5,650 nt of DNA from an uncultured Actinomycetes bacterium (GCA_903918595.1 CAIXFB010000346.1:1-5650), one strand, 5' to 3'; positions 1 to 5,650 are shown, counted from the first letter of the stretch. Made by a program: numbers and translations. Notes: generated by a model from the letters alone, not told the origin.

Positions 1-1433
1 AGTGCGTCGTAGCGCGGTGGATTGAATCGTTGCCAGTCTGGATCACGAGGAGTGGAGATTCCTAGTGACTCACTGAGCGCACCGGTGCGCCAGTTATCGG
101 GTGCCTTACCAGTTGTGATGAAGTCGGTCAGGCTGCGACCGTCCACCCATGAAGGCGCTTGAGCGCCCAGAAGATCGGTAATCGTCGGAGCGAAATCAAT
201 GGATGAGGTCATGTCGTCAACTTCGGACCCTGGGGTTATCCCTGGCCCAATCATGATCAGGGGAACCACGGTATCTGCGTCGTAGGGCAGACGTTTTCCT
301 TTTGGCAGCCTGTACTCACCCATGTGATAGCCGTTATCGGACGTGATGACGACAAGTGTGTTCTTATCCCGACCAGTTGCTCGCAGAGTGTTGAGGACGG
401 CGTCTACCGTGTCAGCAAACGTTTCGGCGCTGCGTGCTCTTTGAGACCACACGTTGTCAATCTTGCGAAGCCGCTTCTCCGATAATGGGAAGAACTTCTT
501 CATCCATGCTGGCTCATTAATGCCGATTGCGTTGTATGCGGGCGTGCGTGGAACTCGAGTGAAGGCATGCTTGTTTCGATGACGTTGTGCGGTCGCGTAC
601 GGCTTATGCGGACTGTAGGTGGAGAACTGCATGAAGAATCCATCAGGAGCCTTCCGGATGAATGATTGCGCCTTACGGTTGAGCACGTCGTTCAAGAAGT
701 CGTACGGATTATCTCCGTATTGCTTGACCGTGCCGTTTTCGTTGAGACCGTAGTCATAGCCGGAATAAGAGTCACCGCGAGATGTTGGAACTGCCCATTC
801 ATCCCAGCCCGGCGGCACATAATCCGCCTTGCCTGGGTCGGGGTACTCGTTCATATATTTGCCGAACATGGCAGTTGTGGAGCCTGCGTTATCGAGCCAC
901 ACGGGCAGGCAGTCTCGGTGCTCACCCAACCTCCGGAAAGTGGGCCAGCCGCCACCGGTTGCCTCAATGTTGGAAATGACCTTGTGGTTGTGGATGTATT
1001 GACCGCGCAGGATGGATACGCGCGAGGGGCAACACAGCGAATCGATCACGGTGTGGTTAGTGAACGTCATGCCGCGATCTCTCAATGCGGCGAGGCGTGG
1101 CACCTGGGAGAAGAGTCCCCAATCCATGTCATCAGCCAAGATAAGAACAACGTTATCGATTTCAGAAGGCACCGCCGGATTTGCAGATGCAGATGGAGCT
1201 GGGGTCGGCGAAGCTGAAGGCGCATCGGTTGCGACAGGGAAAGGCGTCTGGGGTGCAGGAGTGCCAACGTCGTCAATCGACGAGCTCGCCTGCGCCTCTG
1301 GAGATTGTCCGGTCCAAGAGAATCCGACAACAGCGGCAGCCACAATCGACAGTGATGTGAGTGCACCTATTCCGGCATTGAGTCGACGTCGGCGGTCGGG
1401 GTTGGGCGGCCGCTGTGTAATCGGGGAGGTCAT
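1..1433 (-). CDS. Sulfatase, N-acetylglucosamine-6-sulfatase-like, exported/anchored (C-terminus cut by window)
   Basis: Hydrolyses sulfate esters outside the cytoplasm; the closest family I recognise is the glucosamine-6-sulfatase (GNS) type. 477 codons are visible from an ATG at 1433 and the frame is open to the window edge. Bacterial relatives are roughly 500 residues or more, so the tail is missing. Residues 14-17 are four arginines, followed by a hydrophobic stretch at about 20-40 and a possible signal peptidase site at AQA (47-49). A Pro/Ala/Ser/Thr-rich linker runs from about 57 to 90. The catalytic domain starts with ILADDMDW (metal ligands D101, D102). The sulfatase signature CCPSR is at 134-138, with C134 the predicted formylglycine. 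It is followed by GKYMNEY (191-197), SPHKPY (274-279, H276) and SDNGYHMGEY (365-374, metal ligands D366, N367). These match the GNS layout, including the K380/R381 region. The start overlaps the transporter stop as ATGA; an AAGGAA lies 11 nt upstream. A formylglycine-generating enzyme must be encoded elsewhere. The family call is firm; the substrate is inferred. Confidence 0.93.
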   Translation of the reverse strand, partial: MTSPITQRPPNPDRRRRLNAGIGALTSLSIVAAAVVGFSWTGQSPEAQASSSIDDVGTPAPQTPFPVATDAPSASPTPAPSASANPAVPSEIDNVVLILADDMDWGLFSQVPRLAALRDRGMTFTNHTVIDSLCCPSRVSILRGQYIHNHKVISNIEATGGGWPTFRRLGEHRDCLPVWLDNAGSTTAMFGKYMNEYPDPGKADYVPPGWDEWAVPTSRGDSYSGYDYGLNENGTVKQYGDNPYDFLNDVLNRKAQSFIRKAPDGFFMQFSTYSPHKPYATAQRHRNKHAFTRVPRTPAYNAIGINEPAWMKKFFPLSEKRLRKIDNVWSQRARSAETFADTVDAVLNTLRATGRDKNTLVVITSDNGYHMGEYRLPKGKRLPYDADTVVPLIMIGPGITPGSEVDDMTSSIDFAPTITDLLGAQAPSWVDGRSLTDFITTGKAPDNWRTGALSESLGISTPRDPDWQRFNPPRYDA

Positions 1434-2713
1434 GAGGCGGGAAGTTCCTTAGATCGTTGAAGAGTTTCGGGCATCCGAATAATGAGGAAAATAGGAATGA
1501 GAGCTATCGCTGCTCCGGCAGCGAAGGCCCAGTTGAAGTCGTACAGATCGACGATCAACCCGGCCATCAGCGGTCCCACAATTGCTCCAAAGTCCGACAT
1601 CATTTGGTAGGTGGCGACGACAATGCCTCCCTTGCGTCCTCCCATGATGTCACCCACAACTGCAGATGGCGCAGAGCCCATGAAAGCGCCCCCGAAGCCT
1701 TGAATGCCCATGGATATGAGGAAAATCACAGTTCCGGCCAGCGCTGCTTTTCCGAGGCCATTCGTTGCGGCATCGGCGGCAGTGAGAAAAATCATGCTGA
1801 TAGCGGTCGCTATTGAGCCATACAGCAGTGCCTTGCGCCGGCCCTGAGTGTCTGCCATGCGACCCGCTGGCAGCAGCATCACGGCTTGAACTGCGGCGGC
1901 TACGAGGAACCCGATCCCGGAGATCGAGGCGCCTCGATCGAGTCCTTCGACCACGAATAGCGGAACAACGGAGGAGCGGAAACCGAACACGATCATGCCG
2001 GTGACGAGGTTTGCTCCGAGTGCAGCCTGGTAGGCGCGATCTTTCAGAGCAACGCGTAGTTGTTCTAGCTTGCCAGACTCATCCCCAGCAACTGCATGCT
2101 CGCGATCGCGAAGTTTGGCTTTGGTCAACATGGTCAGAGCAACCACACCTGCAGCACCGACGGTCAGGGCGTAGACGAAGAAGGGTGCCCTGATCGACCA
2201 CGCCACAACAAGTCCACCTACAGCGGGACCGGCCACACCGCCGAGCAAGAAGCCGCCTTGGAAGGCTCCTGAAGCTCGGCCTCGTTGCGATGAGTCAACA
2301 ACGCGCAACAGCAGCGCCATTGCGGAAACGGTAAACATCGAAGAGCCCAGTCCGCCTGCGCCACGCAACACAAGGAGTTGCGGCAGGTTCTGAGAAAAAC
2401 CTGCTGCAGCACTTGAAATGGCAACGATGAAAAGTCCGGTGGCGAGCACGGTGCGCTCACCTAAACGATCTACAAGGGTGCCTGCAAGGGGAGAGGTGAC
2501 GAAACGCACAAGGGCGAAGACTGAAATGACCGAGCTCGCCTGCAGCGCACTGACATCAAATGTGCTGGCAAAGATAGGAAGCGACGGAAGCAGAATTCCA
2601 AACCCGAGTGCAACGCAGAACGCGATCGCGGAGAGGACCGCGACCTCGGAGGGAAGGCCAGCGAGGAGAGGGGTGCGTTTAACGGCCCTGCCAAGCCTGT
2701 TCCGTCGACTCAC
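1430..2713 (-). CDS. MFS transporter, 12 TM, with antiporter-type motif C
   Basis: Inner-membrane secondary carrier of 427 residues, a normal MFS length. About twelve hydrophobic segments can be drawn: roughly 23-45, 57-79, 88-108, 111-136, 146-170, 175-196, then a charged central loop (197-225), then 230-255, 263-285, 295-312, 323-346 and 365-413 (two helices). Loop 2-3 carries the MFS motif A (G78, D82, R83, G85, R87), and its second-half copy is GRMADTQGRRK (284-294). R117 fits motif B in TM4. TM5 has a perfect motif C, G149-x8-G158-x3-G162-P163-x2-G166-G167, with a partial copy in TM11 (G376, G380, P381). Motif C is typical of drug:H+ antiporters, so export is possible although the operon looks catabolic. 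The start is GTG at 2713, chosen because it overlaps the dehydrogenase stop (GTGA) and precedes a basic N-terminus. No clear Shine-Dalgarno is seen, so translational coupling is likely. The substrate is unknown. Confidence 0.93.
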   Translation of the reverse strand: MSRRNRLGRAVKRTPLLAGLPSEVAVLSAIAFCVALGFGILLPSLPIFASTFDVSALQASSVISVFALVRFVTSPLAGTLVDRLGERTVLATGLFIVAISSAAAGFSQNLPQLLVLRGAGGLGSSMFTVSAMALLLRVVDSSQRGRASGAFQGGFLLGGVAGPAVGGLVVAWSIRAPFFVYALTVGAAGVVALTMLTKAKLRDREHAVAGDESGKLEQLRVALKDRAYQAALGANLVTGMIVFGFRSSVVPLFVVEGLDRGASISGIGFLVAAAVQAVMLLPAGRMADTQGRRKALLYGSIATAISMIFLTAADAATNGLGKAALAGTVIFLISMGIQGFGGAFMGSAPSAVVGDIMGGRKGGIVVATYQMMSDFGAIVGPLMAGLIVDLYDFNWAFAAGAAIALIPIFLIIRMPETLQRSKELPAS

Positions 2714-3852
2714 AGGTCTATTGCTGCGGAAGTCTCGTGTGATGCCAGCGCTGCCTGGAATACCTGGTGCGACAGCAAAGCTTCTTCTGGTCGGGCGGTC
2801 CCGAATCGATCTCCGAGTTCGCCTGCGCGTTCAGCGAAATATGCTGCCCACATCTGCAGAAGGGCATCAGAGAAGCCAAACTCGAAGATGCCCCCGGCCA
2901 CGGTTGGCCACACCGATACGTTGCCGGGCTGAATGTCCTCCCAGACCTGCTCTCCGTCACGCTTCACGAACCGCTGGATTGACGTGGGGTTGCGGGTTGA
3001 AAATCGAACCCCGCCGTCCATGCCCATCGCCTCGAAGGTCCAGGTGTTCATATTCCCGGGTGCAATTCGGCGGGTCTCCCAGAGCATCGAGAAATCTCGG
3101 CCGGGGTGCTGCGGGTCTGCTGCCTTGATAGCGAGCAGGGCGTTATCCCAGGTATCACATGCGACTGGTTGAGAGGTTGCAGCATCGATCCGCGAAGTGA
3201 CGATGTTGTCGAGCATCGAATAGACGCTTCGTGGCTGATAGCCCAGACGCAAAGGAACATGGGCTACATGCAATCCGAGATCACCCATCACACCGATCCG
3301 GCCGCAATACTCGGCAATGCGCTTCCAGTTGATCGGCTTGGATCGATCTAGGTCCGAGGAATGTGCAAAACCGGAACGGACGTCGACGAGTTCACCAAGT
3401 GCACCGGAATTAGCAAGTGCGTAGCTTCGAAGCGCGCCAGGGAAGAACGGCATCTCACTCGAGACCCGAACAAAGGACGAGGAATCGTTGAGTGCGGCCA
3501 TGATGTTATGCGCGGCGTCTAGATCGATCCCGAATGGCTTTTCGGCTAAGAAATCTTTCCCGGCCTGTGCGGCAGCCACATAAATCTCTTCATGCACATT
3601 GTGTGGAACGGCGATGTATAGAACGTCAATGGTCGGATCGTCAACGAGCACCCGCCAGTCGTCAGTCAGGGTCTCAACACTGCTGATCTGCTCAAACCAC
3701 GCGCGGGCAGCCGGGTTTGGGTCAGCAACTGCAACAATTTCCGGAATCACCGGGTGGTCGACCAGCTGTAGCCAGCGGCCACACACCACTGCAAGTTCGC
3801 GGCCCATAAGGCCGCCACCGATGATGCCGATACGAACACGTTGTTTAGTCAT
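2710..3852 (-). CDS. Gfo/Idh/MocA-family NAD(P)-dependent oxidoreductase
   Basis: Cytoplasmic sugar, polyol or inositol-type dehydrogenase of 380 residues, typical for the family. The N-terminal Rossmann fold has the dinucleotide motif GIIGGGLMG (G12, G14, G17) and an acidic residue at the end of strand 2 in AVADPNP (D44), which favours NAD(H) but does not prove it. The family's catalytic AEKP motif is at 103-106 (K105). The second catalytic signature, GDLGLHV, is at 190-196 (D191, H195). The rest is the C-terminal alpha/beta substrate domain. The ATG start at 3852 lies 4 nt after the aldolase stop TAG (3857-3859). Only a weak GAAG upstream could act as a ribosome site, so it is probably translated by coupling. 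Its stop TGA overlaps the transporter GTG. Seen: motifs and operon position. Inferred: it oxidises or reduces an intermediate that the kinase and aldolase also handle. Substrate specificity within this family cannot be read from motifs. Confidence 0.95.
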   Translation of the reverse strand: MTKQRVRIGIIGGGLMGRELAVVCGRWLQLVDHPVIPEIVAVADPNPAARAWFEQISSVETLTDDWRVLVDDPTIDVLYIAVPHNVHEEIYVAAAQAGKDFLAEKPFGIDLDAAHNIMAALNDSSSFVRVSSEMPFFPGALRSYALANSGALGELVDVRSGFAHSSDLDRSKPINWKRIAEYCGRIGVMGDLGLHVAHVPLRLGYQPRSVYSMLDNIVTSRIDAATSQPVACDTWDNALLAIKAADPQHPGRDFSMLWETRRIAPGNMNTWTFEAMGMDGGVRFSTRNPTSIQRFVKRDGEQVWEDIQPGNVSVWPTVAGGIFEFGFSDALLQMWAAYFAERAGELGDRFGTARPEEALLSHQVFQAALASHETSAAIDL

Positions 3853-3856
3853 TGCA

Positions 3857-4690
3857 CTACTTCAGGAACTTCTCGGCTTCATCGACGCTTGCACCATCGT
3901 GCAACATCGACATCAGGGCGTTCGTCATTCCGACTGGGTTCTCATGCTGAACTATGTTGCGGCCGTACACGATGCCTGCAGCTCCCTGGGCCAGAACCCC
4001 AGCGGTGCGTTCGAGCAGTTCGCGATCGGGGACTCGTCCACCACCGCGCACGAGCACCGGGATGCCGGATGCAATCTTGATGACATGGTGGTAGTCGGAG
4101 GGATCATCAGTTGGATCGGCCTTGATGATGTCTGCGCCCAACTCGACGGCTTGGCGCACGATGGGCAGGATCTTCTCGAGGTCGCCATTGACGGTGTACG
4201 AGGAAGCGTCTGTTTCTTTCATGACGAGAGGCTCCACCATGAGCGGCATGCCATATTTGGTGCAATCCTCGCGGGCCGTCAGAACATTCTGGATACAGGC
4301 TTCGCGAACTTCCGGGTGTCCGGGTAGTTCGAAAAGATTCACCACGATGCAGGCTGCATCGAGCTGCACGCCGCGTCTGGCCGGCTCGGGGATCATCAGG
4401 CTGAACATGTGATCGGGCAGCGGGGCTCCGTAGACATTCGCCACGTCGGTGCGCATGACCAATGCGGGCCGCGAGCGTCCGCCCTGAGACTGCAGGAGCC
4501 GGGCTTGGCCTTGGGTCAGTTGGATGGCGTCGGGCGCTGCATCTGACAAAGTGCGAACCGCTGAGTTCAGGTCTTCGATGCCGTTGAGGAACGATCGCTC
4601 GCCAAAGAAACCGTGGTCGATCGCAATATCGAGGCAACGGCCCGACTTGGGGTTGAACATTCGATTGAGTCGATATGTTGCCTCAGACAC
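3857..4690 (-). CDS. LsrF/DhnA-type class I (Schiff-base) aldolase
   Basis: Predicted cytoplasmic TIM-barrel lyase of 277 residues that forms a lysine Schiff base with a phosphorylated keto-substrate. It belongs to the DeoC/FbaB/LsrF superfamily (COG1830-like). The N-terminus YRLNRMFNPKSGR (6-18) followed by AIDHGFF (23-29) closely resembles the start of LsrF, the AI-2 pathway thiolase. GADIIKADP (185-193) gives K190 as the candidate Schiff-base lysine, matching the LsrF GAQIIK segment. VRGGGR (214-219) and YGRNIVQHENPVGM (242-255) form the phosphate-binding end of the barrel. It lacks the short N-terminal extension of LsrF. The start is GTG at 4690, supported by an AAGGGAG Shine-Dalgarno 4 nt upstream and by conservation from residue 6 on. 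It is the first gene of the leftward operon. Annotation as fructose-bisphosphate aldolase or deoxyribose-phosphate aldolase would be over-specific; with a kinase and dehydrogenase next to it, a role cleaving a phosphorylated uncommon ketose or acid is inferred. Confidence 0.92.
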   Translation of the reverse strand: MSEATYRLNRMFNPKSGRCLDIAIDHGFFGERSFLNGIEDLNSAVRTLSDAAPDAIQLTQGQARLLQSQGGRSRPALVMRTDVANVYGAPLPDHMFSLMIPEPARRGVQLDAACIVVNLFELPGHPEVREACIQNVLTAREDCTKYGMPLMVEPLVMKETDASSYTVNGDLEKILPIVRQAVELGADIIKADPTDDPSDYHHVIKIASGIPVLVRGGGRVPDRELLERTAGVLAQGAAGIVYGRNIVQHENPVGMTNALMSMLHDGASVDEAEKFLK

Positions 4691-4694
4691 GGTT

Positions 4695-4701
4695 CTCCCT
4701 T
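4695..4701 (-). promoter_or_regulatory. Ribosome binding site of the aldolase (fixes the GTG start)
   Basis: On the minus strand AAGGGAG lies 4 nt before GTG 4690. It is the clearest Shine-Dalgarno sequence of the leftward operon, consistent with the aldolase being the first gene and the downstream genes depending on coupled translation. Confidence 0.7.
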
Positions 4702-4708
4702 GTGGACT

Positions 4709-4730
4709 TGAACGTTCTAATCAGCGTTCA
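4709..4730. promoter_or_regulatory. Putative operator: TGAACG-N10-CGTTCA inverted repeat containing a GAACGTTC palindrome
   Basis: Two TGAACG half-sites face each other (4709-4714 and, on the other strand, 4725-4730) with a 10-nt spacer. The left half is itself part of a perfect 8-nt palindrome, GAACGTTC (4710-4717). A central CG inside a short palindrome is typical of LacI-family operators. The possible plus-strand -10 box (TCTAAT) lies inside the repeat, so binding would block the kinase promoter and probably the divergent one. The repeat is seen directly; its role as an operator and the type of regulator are inferred. Confidence 0.55.
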
Positions 4731-4761
4731 CTCTATCCTCAGGCGCGAAGATCGATTGTGG

Positions 4762-4770
4762 TGAACGTCC
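4762..4770. promoter_or_regulatory. Putative second operator site TGAACGTCC
   Basis: TGAACGTCC repeats TGAACGTTC of the first site (4709-4717) with one mismatch and in the same orientation. Start-to-start distance is 53 nt, close to five DNA helical turns, so both sites would lie on the same face of the DNA. That is the geometry expected for looping or cooperative binding. It sits directly before the kinase ribosome binding site. Function is inferred from similarity and spacing only. Confidence 0.4.
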
Positions 4771-4781
4771 GGAGGGAGGGG
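4771..4781 (+). promoter_or_regulatory. Strong purine-rich ribosome binding site of the kinase
   Basis: The run GGAGGGAGGGG offers several overlapping Shine-Dalgarno matches. GGAGG at 4771-4775 is 8 nt before ATG 4784 and 5 nt before the alternative in-frame GTG 4781. The ATG is preferred, but both would give essentially the same protein. Confidence 0.75.
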
Positions 4782-4783
4782 TG

Positions 4784-5650
4784 ATGCTCGATATCGTCAT
4801 AGGCATCGACGTGGGCACGACCAGCGTCAAAGCCCTTGCAGTTGATCTCTCTGGCCAGATCCTTGCCGAGAGCGCTCTGCCCACCCCGTGGGAGCATCGG
4901 GGTGCTGAGGCGCAGATCGATCCTCGCCTGCTGGCCGACACTGTTCGGCAGGTTCTTGTTGCCCTCGCCCAGCACGAGAATTGGCCATCGGGGGGCCGGG
5001 CTCGCGGCATCGGGGTGGCAGGGATGGCAGAGACAGGCATTCTGCTCGATCCCTCGGGCAATCCCGTGGCCCCGGCGTTGGCCTGGCACGACCCGCGCGG
5101 ACGTGTTGATCTCATTGAGCGTGAAGTGGGCCGATCTGAATTCCACCGTCATGTGGGTATGCGACTGAACTCAAAACCTTCCGTTGCAAAAATTCTCTGG
5201 CTCCAGGAAAACATTGACAGCGCCACAACGGCGACCCGCCACTTGTGTGTTGGGGAGTGGATTGTGAGAGATCTTGGCGGCGAGCAAGTGGCCGAGCTGT
5301 CCTTACTTTCTCGAACGGGTCTGTACGACGTTGTAGCCCAAGAAACGTGGAACGCGACCCTTTCATTGACCGGTCCGCTGGTACCTGACCGGATCGTCGT
5401 TGCTGGGGAGCATTGTGGTGTGGTCGATGACTCACTCCCTGAACCACTTCGTGGCGCTGTGCTCACCGTGGCCGGGATGGACCATCAGGCTGCAGCACTT
5501 TCAAATGGTGCTGCTCGCGCTGGGGTGCTCTTTGATTCGATGGGAACAGCGGAAGCACTGTTGCGGTTTGTGCCTGGACCGATGGATCCAGATGACATCG
5601 AGAAACTGGTTGACCAAGACGTAGCGGTGATGTGGAGTGTGGTTCCCGGA
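4784..5650 (+). CDS. FGGY-family carbohydrate kinase (C-terminal part cut by window)
   Basis: ATP-dependent kinase for a sugar or polyol. The first 289 codons are present and the frame is open to the window edge; FGGY kinases are usually about 480-520 residues, so roughly 200 are missing, including the FGGY signature itself. The N-terminal ATP-binding motif is IGIDVGTTSVKA (6-17). GVAGMAETGILLD (77-89) is the sugar-contacting segment; E83 sits where several polyol kinases place a substrate-binding acid. AWHDPRG (100-106) is the family's W-x-D-x-R motif (W101, D103, R105). GMDHQAA (231-237) supplies the predicted catalytic base D233, followed by the second-domain phosphate loop DSMGTAE (251-257). 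The start is ATG at 4784, 8 nt after GGAGG (4771-4775); an in-frame GTG at 4781 is the alternative. It diverges from the aldolase operon across 93 nt with shared operator-like repeats. It is not obviously LsrK, xylulokinase or glycerol kinase; the substrate is undetermined. Confidence 0.93.
   Translation, partial: MLDIVIGIDVGTTSVKALAVDLSGQILAESALPTPWEHRGAEAQIDPRLLADTVRQVLVALAQHENWPSGGRARGIGVAGMAETGILLDPSGNPVAPALAWHDPRGRVDLIEREVGRSEFHRHVGMRLNSKPSVAKILWLQENIDSATTATRHLCVGEWIVRDLGGEQVAELSLLSRTGLYDVVAQETWNATLSLTGPLVPDRIVVAGEHCGVVDDSLPEPLRGAVLTVAGMDHQAAALSNGAARAGVLFDSMGTAEALLRFVPGPMDPDDIEKLVDQDVAVMWSVVPG

Larger units (their letters stand above)
4691..4783. promoter_or_regulatory. Divergent promoter/regulatory region
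   Basis: This 93-nt stretch separates the start of the leftward aldolase operon from the rightward kinase, and must carry promoters for both. It is the only sizeable non-coding DNA in the window. On the plus strand TCTAAT (4716-4721) matches five of six bases of a -10 box, but the -35 position 17 nt upstream (TTCTCC, 4693-4698) is poor. On the minus strand TAGAGT (complement of 4730-4735) is a weak -10 candidate with no good -35. Weak boxes plus overlapping repeats suggest regulated, possibly activator-dependent or derepressed, transcription. The exact start sites cannot be placed by eye. Confidence 0.7.

Noticed and set aside
666..1217. Plus-strand open frame of 183 codons opposite the sulfatase
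   Set aside because: The minus strand here encodes the sulfatase active site (CCPSR, GKYMNEY), so this frame is a shadow.
1283..2543. Short shared string GAGCTCGCCTGC near 1283 and near 2531
   Set aside because: About 12-13 bases within coding sequence, encoding unrelated residues in the two genes; best explained by chance in GC-rich DNA, not a mobile-element or attachment repeat.
2418..3128. Plus-strand open frame of 236 codons, Arg/Pro/Ser-rich
   Set aside because: It lies opposite the MFS/dehydrogenase junction and its composition is that of antisense translation of GC-rich genes.
3599..4327. Plus-strand open frame of 242 codons opposite the dehydrogenase and aldolase
   Set aside because: It spans the junction of two well-supported minus-strand genes, shows no recognisable motif, and has no ribosome site of its own; it is a complement-strand shadow.
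4107..4637. Minus-strand 176-codon frame rich in Arg/Pro/His inside the aldolase
   Set aside because: It overlaps the clearly conserved aldolase frame and has no family features.
1..5650. Search for terminators, tRNAs, insertion sequences and CRISPR repeats
   Set aside because: Genes overlap or abut throughout and the only non-coding DNA is the 93-nt divergent region; no stem-loop plus T-run, cloverleaf, transposase or spaced direct-repeat array was found by eye.

Overview
The window looks like a piece of an actinobacterial chromosome. By eye the base composition is moderately GC-rich. GTG starts are used, and the gene starts and stops are packed with 4-nt overlaps. The sulfatase has an N-terminal membrane anchor or signal followed by a Pro/Ala/Ser linker, which is common in Gram-positive actinobacteria. 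I cannot name a genus from this. No RNA genes, insertion sequences, CRISPR arrays or large repeats are visible, and almost every base is accounted for by five protein genes.

Layout: four genes read leftward (minus strand) as one tight operon. In order of transcription they are an LsrF/DhnA-type class I aldolase (4690 to 3857), a Gfo/Idh/MocA-family dehydrogenase (3852 to 2710), a 12-helix MFS transporter (2713 to 1430) and an exported or membrane-anchored sulfatase of the N-acetylglucosamine-6-sulfatase type (1433 leftward, C-terminus cut by the window start). The aldolase-dehydrogenase gap is 4 nt. The dehydrogenase/MFS junction is a GTGA overlap and the MFS/sulfatase junction is an ATGA overlap. 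Diverging from them across a 93-nt intergenic region is an FGGY-family sugar/polyol kinase (4784 rightward, C-terminal part cut by the window end). The intergenic region holds repeated TGAACG half-sites, including an 8-nt perfect palindrome with a central CG. That looks like an operator for a LacI-type or similar regulator serving both directions.

Reading as a system (inference): this is a compact carbohydrate catabolic locus. The sulfatase would act outside the cytoplasm, removing sulfate esters from a glycan-derived sugar. The MFS protein would move a substrate or product. The NAD(P)-dependent dehydrogenase would oxidise a sugar or polyol, the FGGY kinase would phosphorylate the resulting ketose or acid, and the LsrF-like Schiff-base aldolase would cleave the phosphorylated product. 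The pairing of an LsrF-like aldolase with an FGGY kinase recalls the AI-2 (Lsr) processing logic, but none of the other Lsr components is present here. The combination with a sulfatase and an MFS carrier bearing the antiporter 'motif C' does not match a textbook pathway that I recognise. The substrate is unknown. This set of genes is the most interesting thing in the window.
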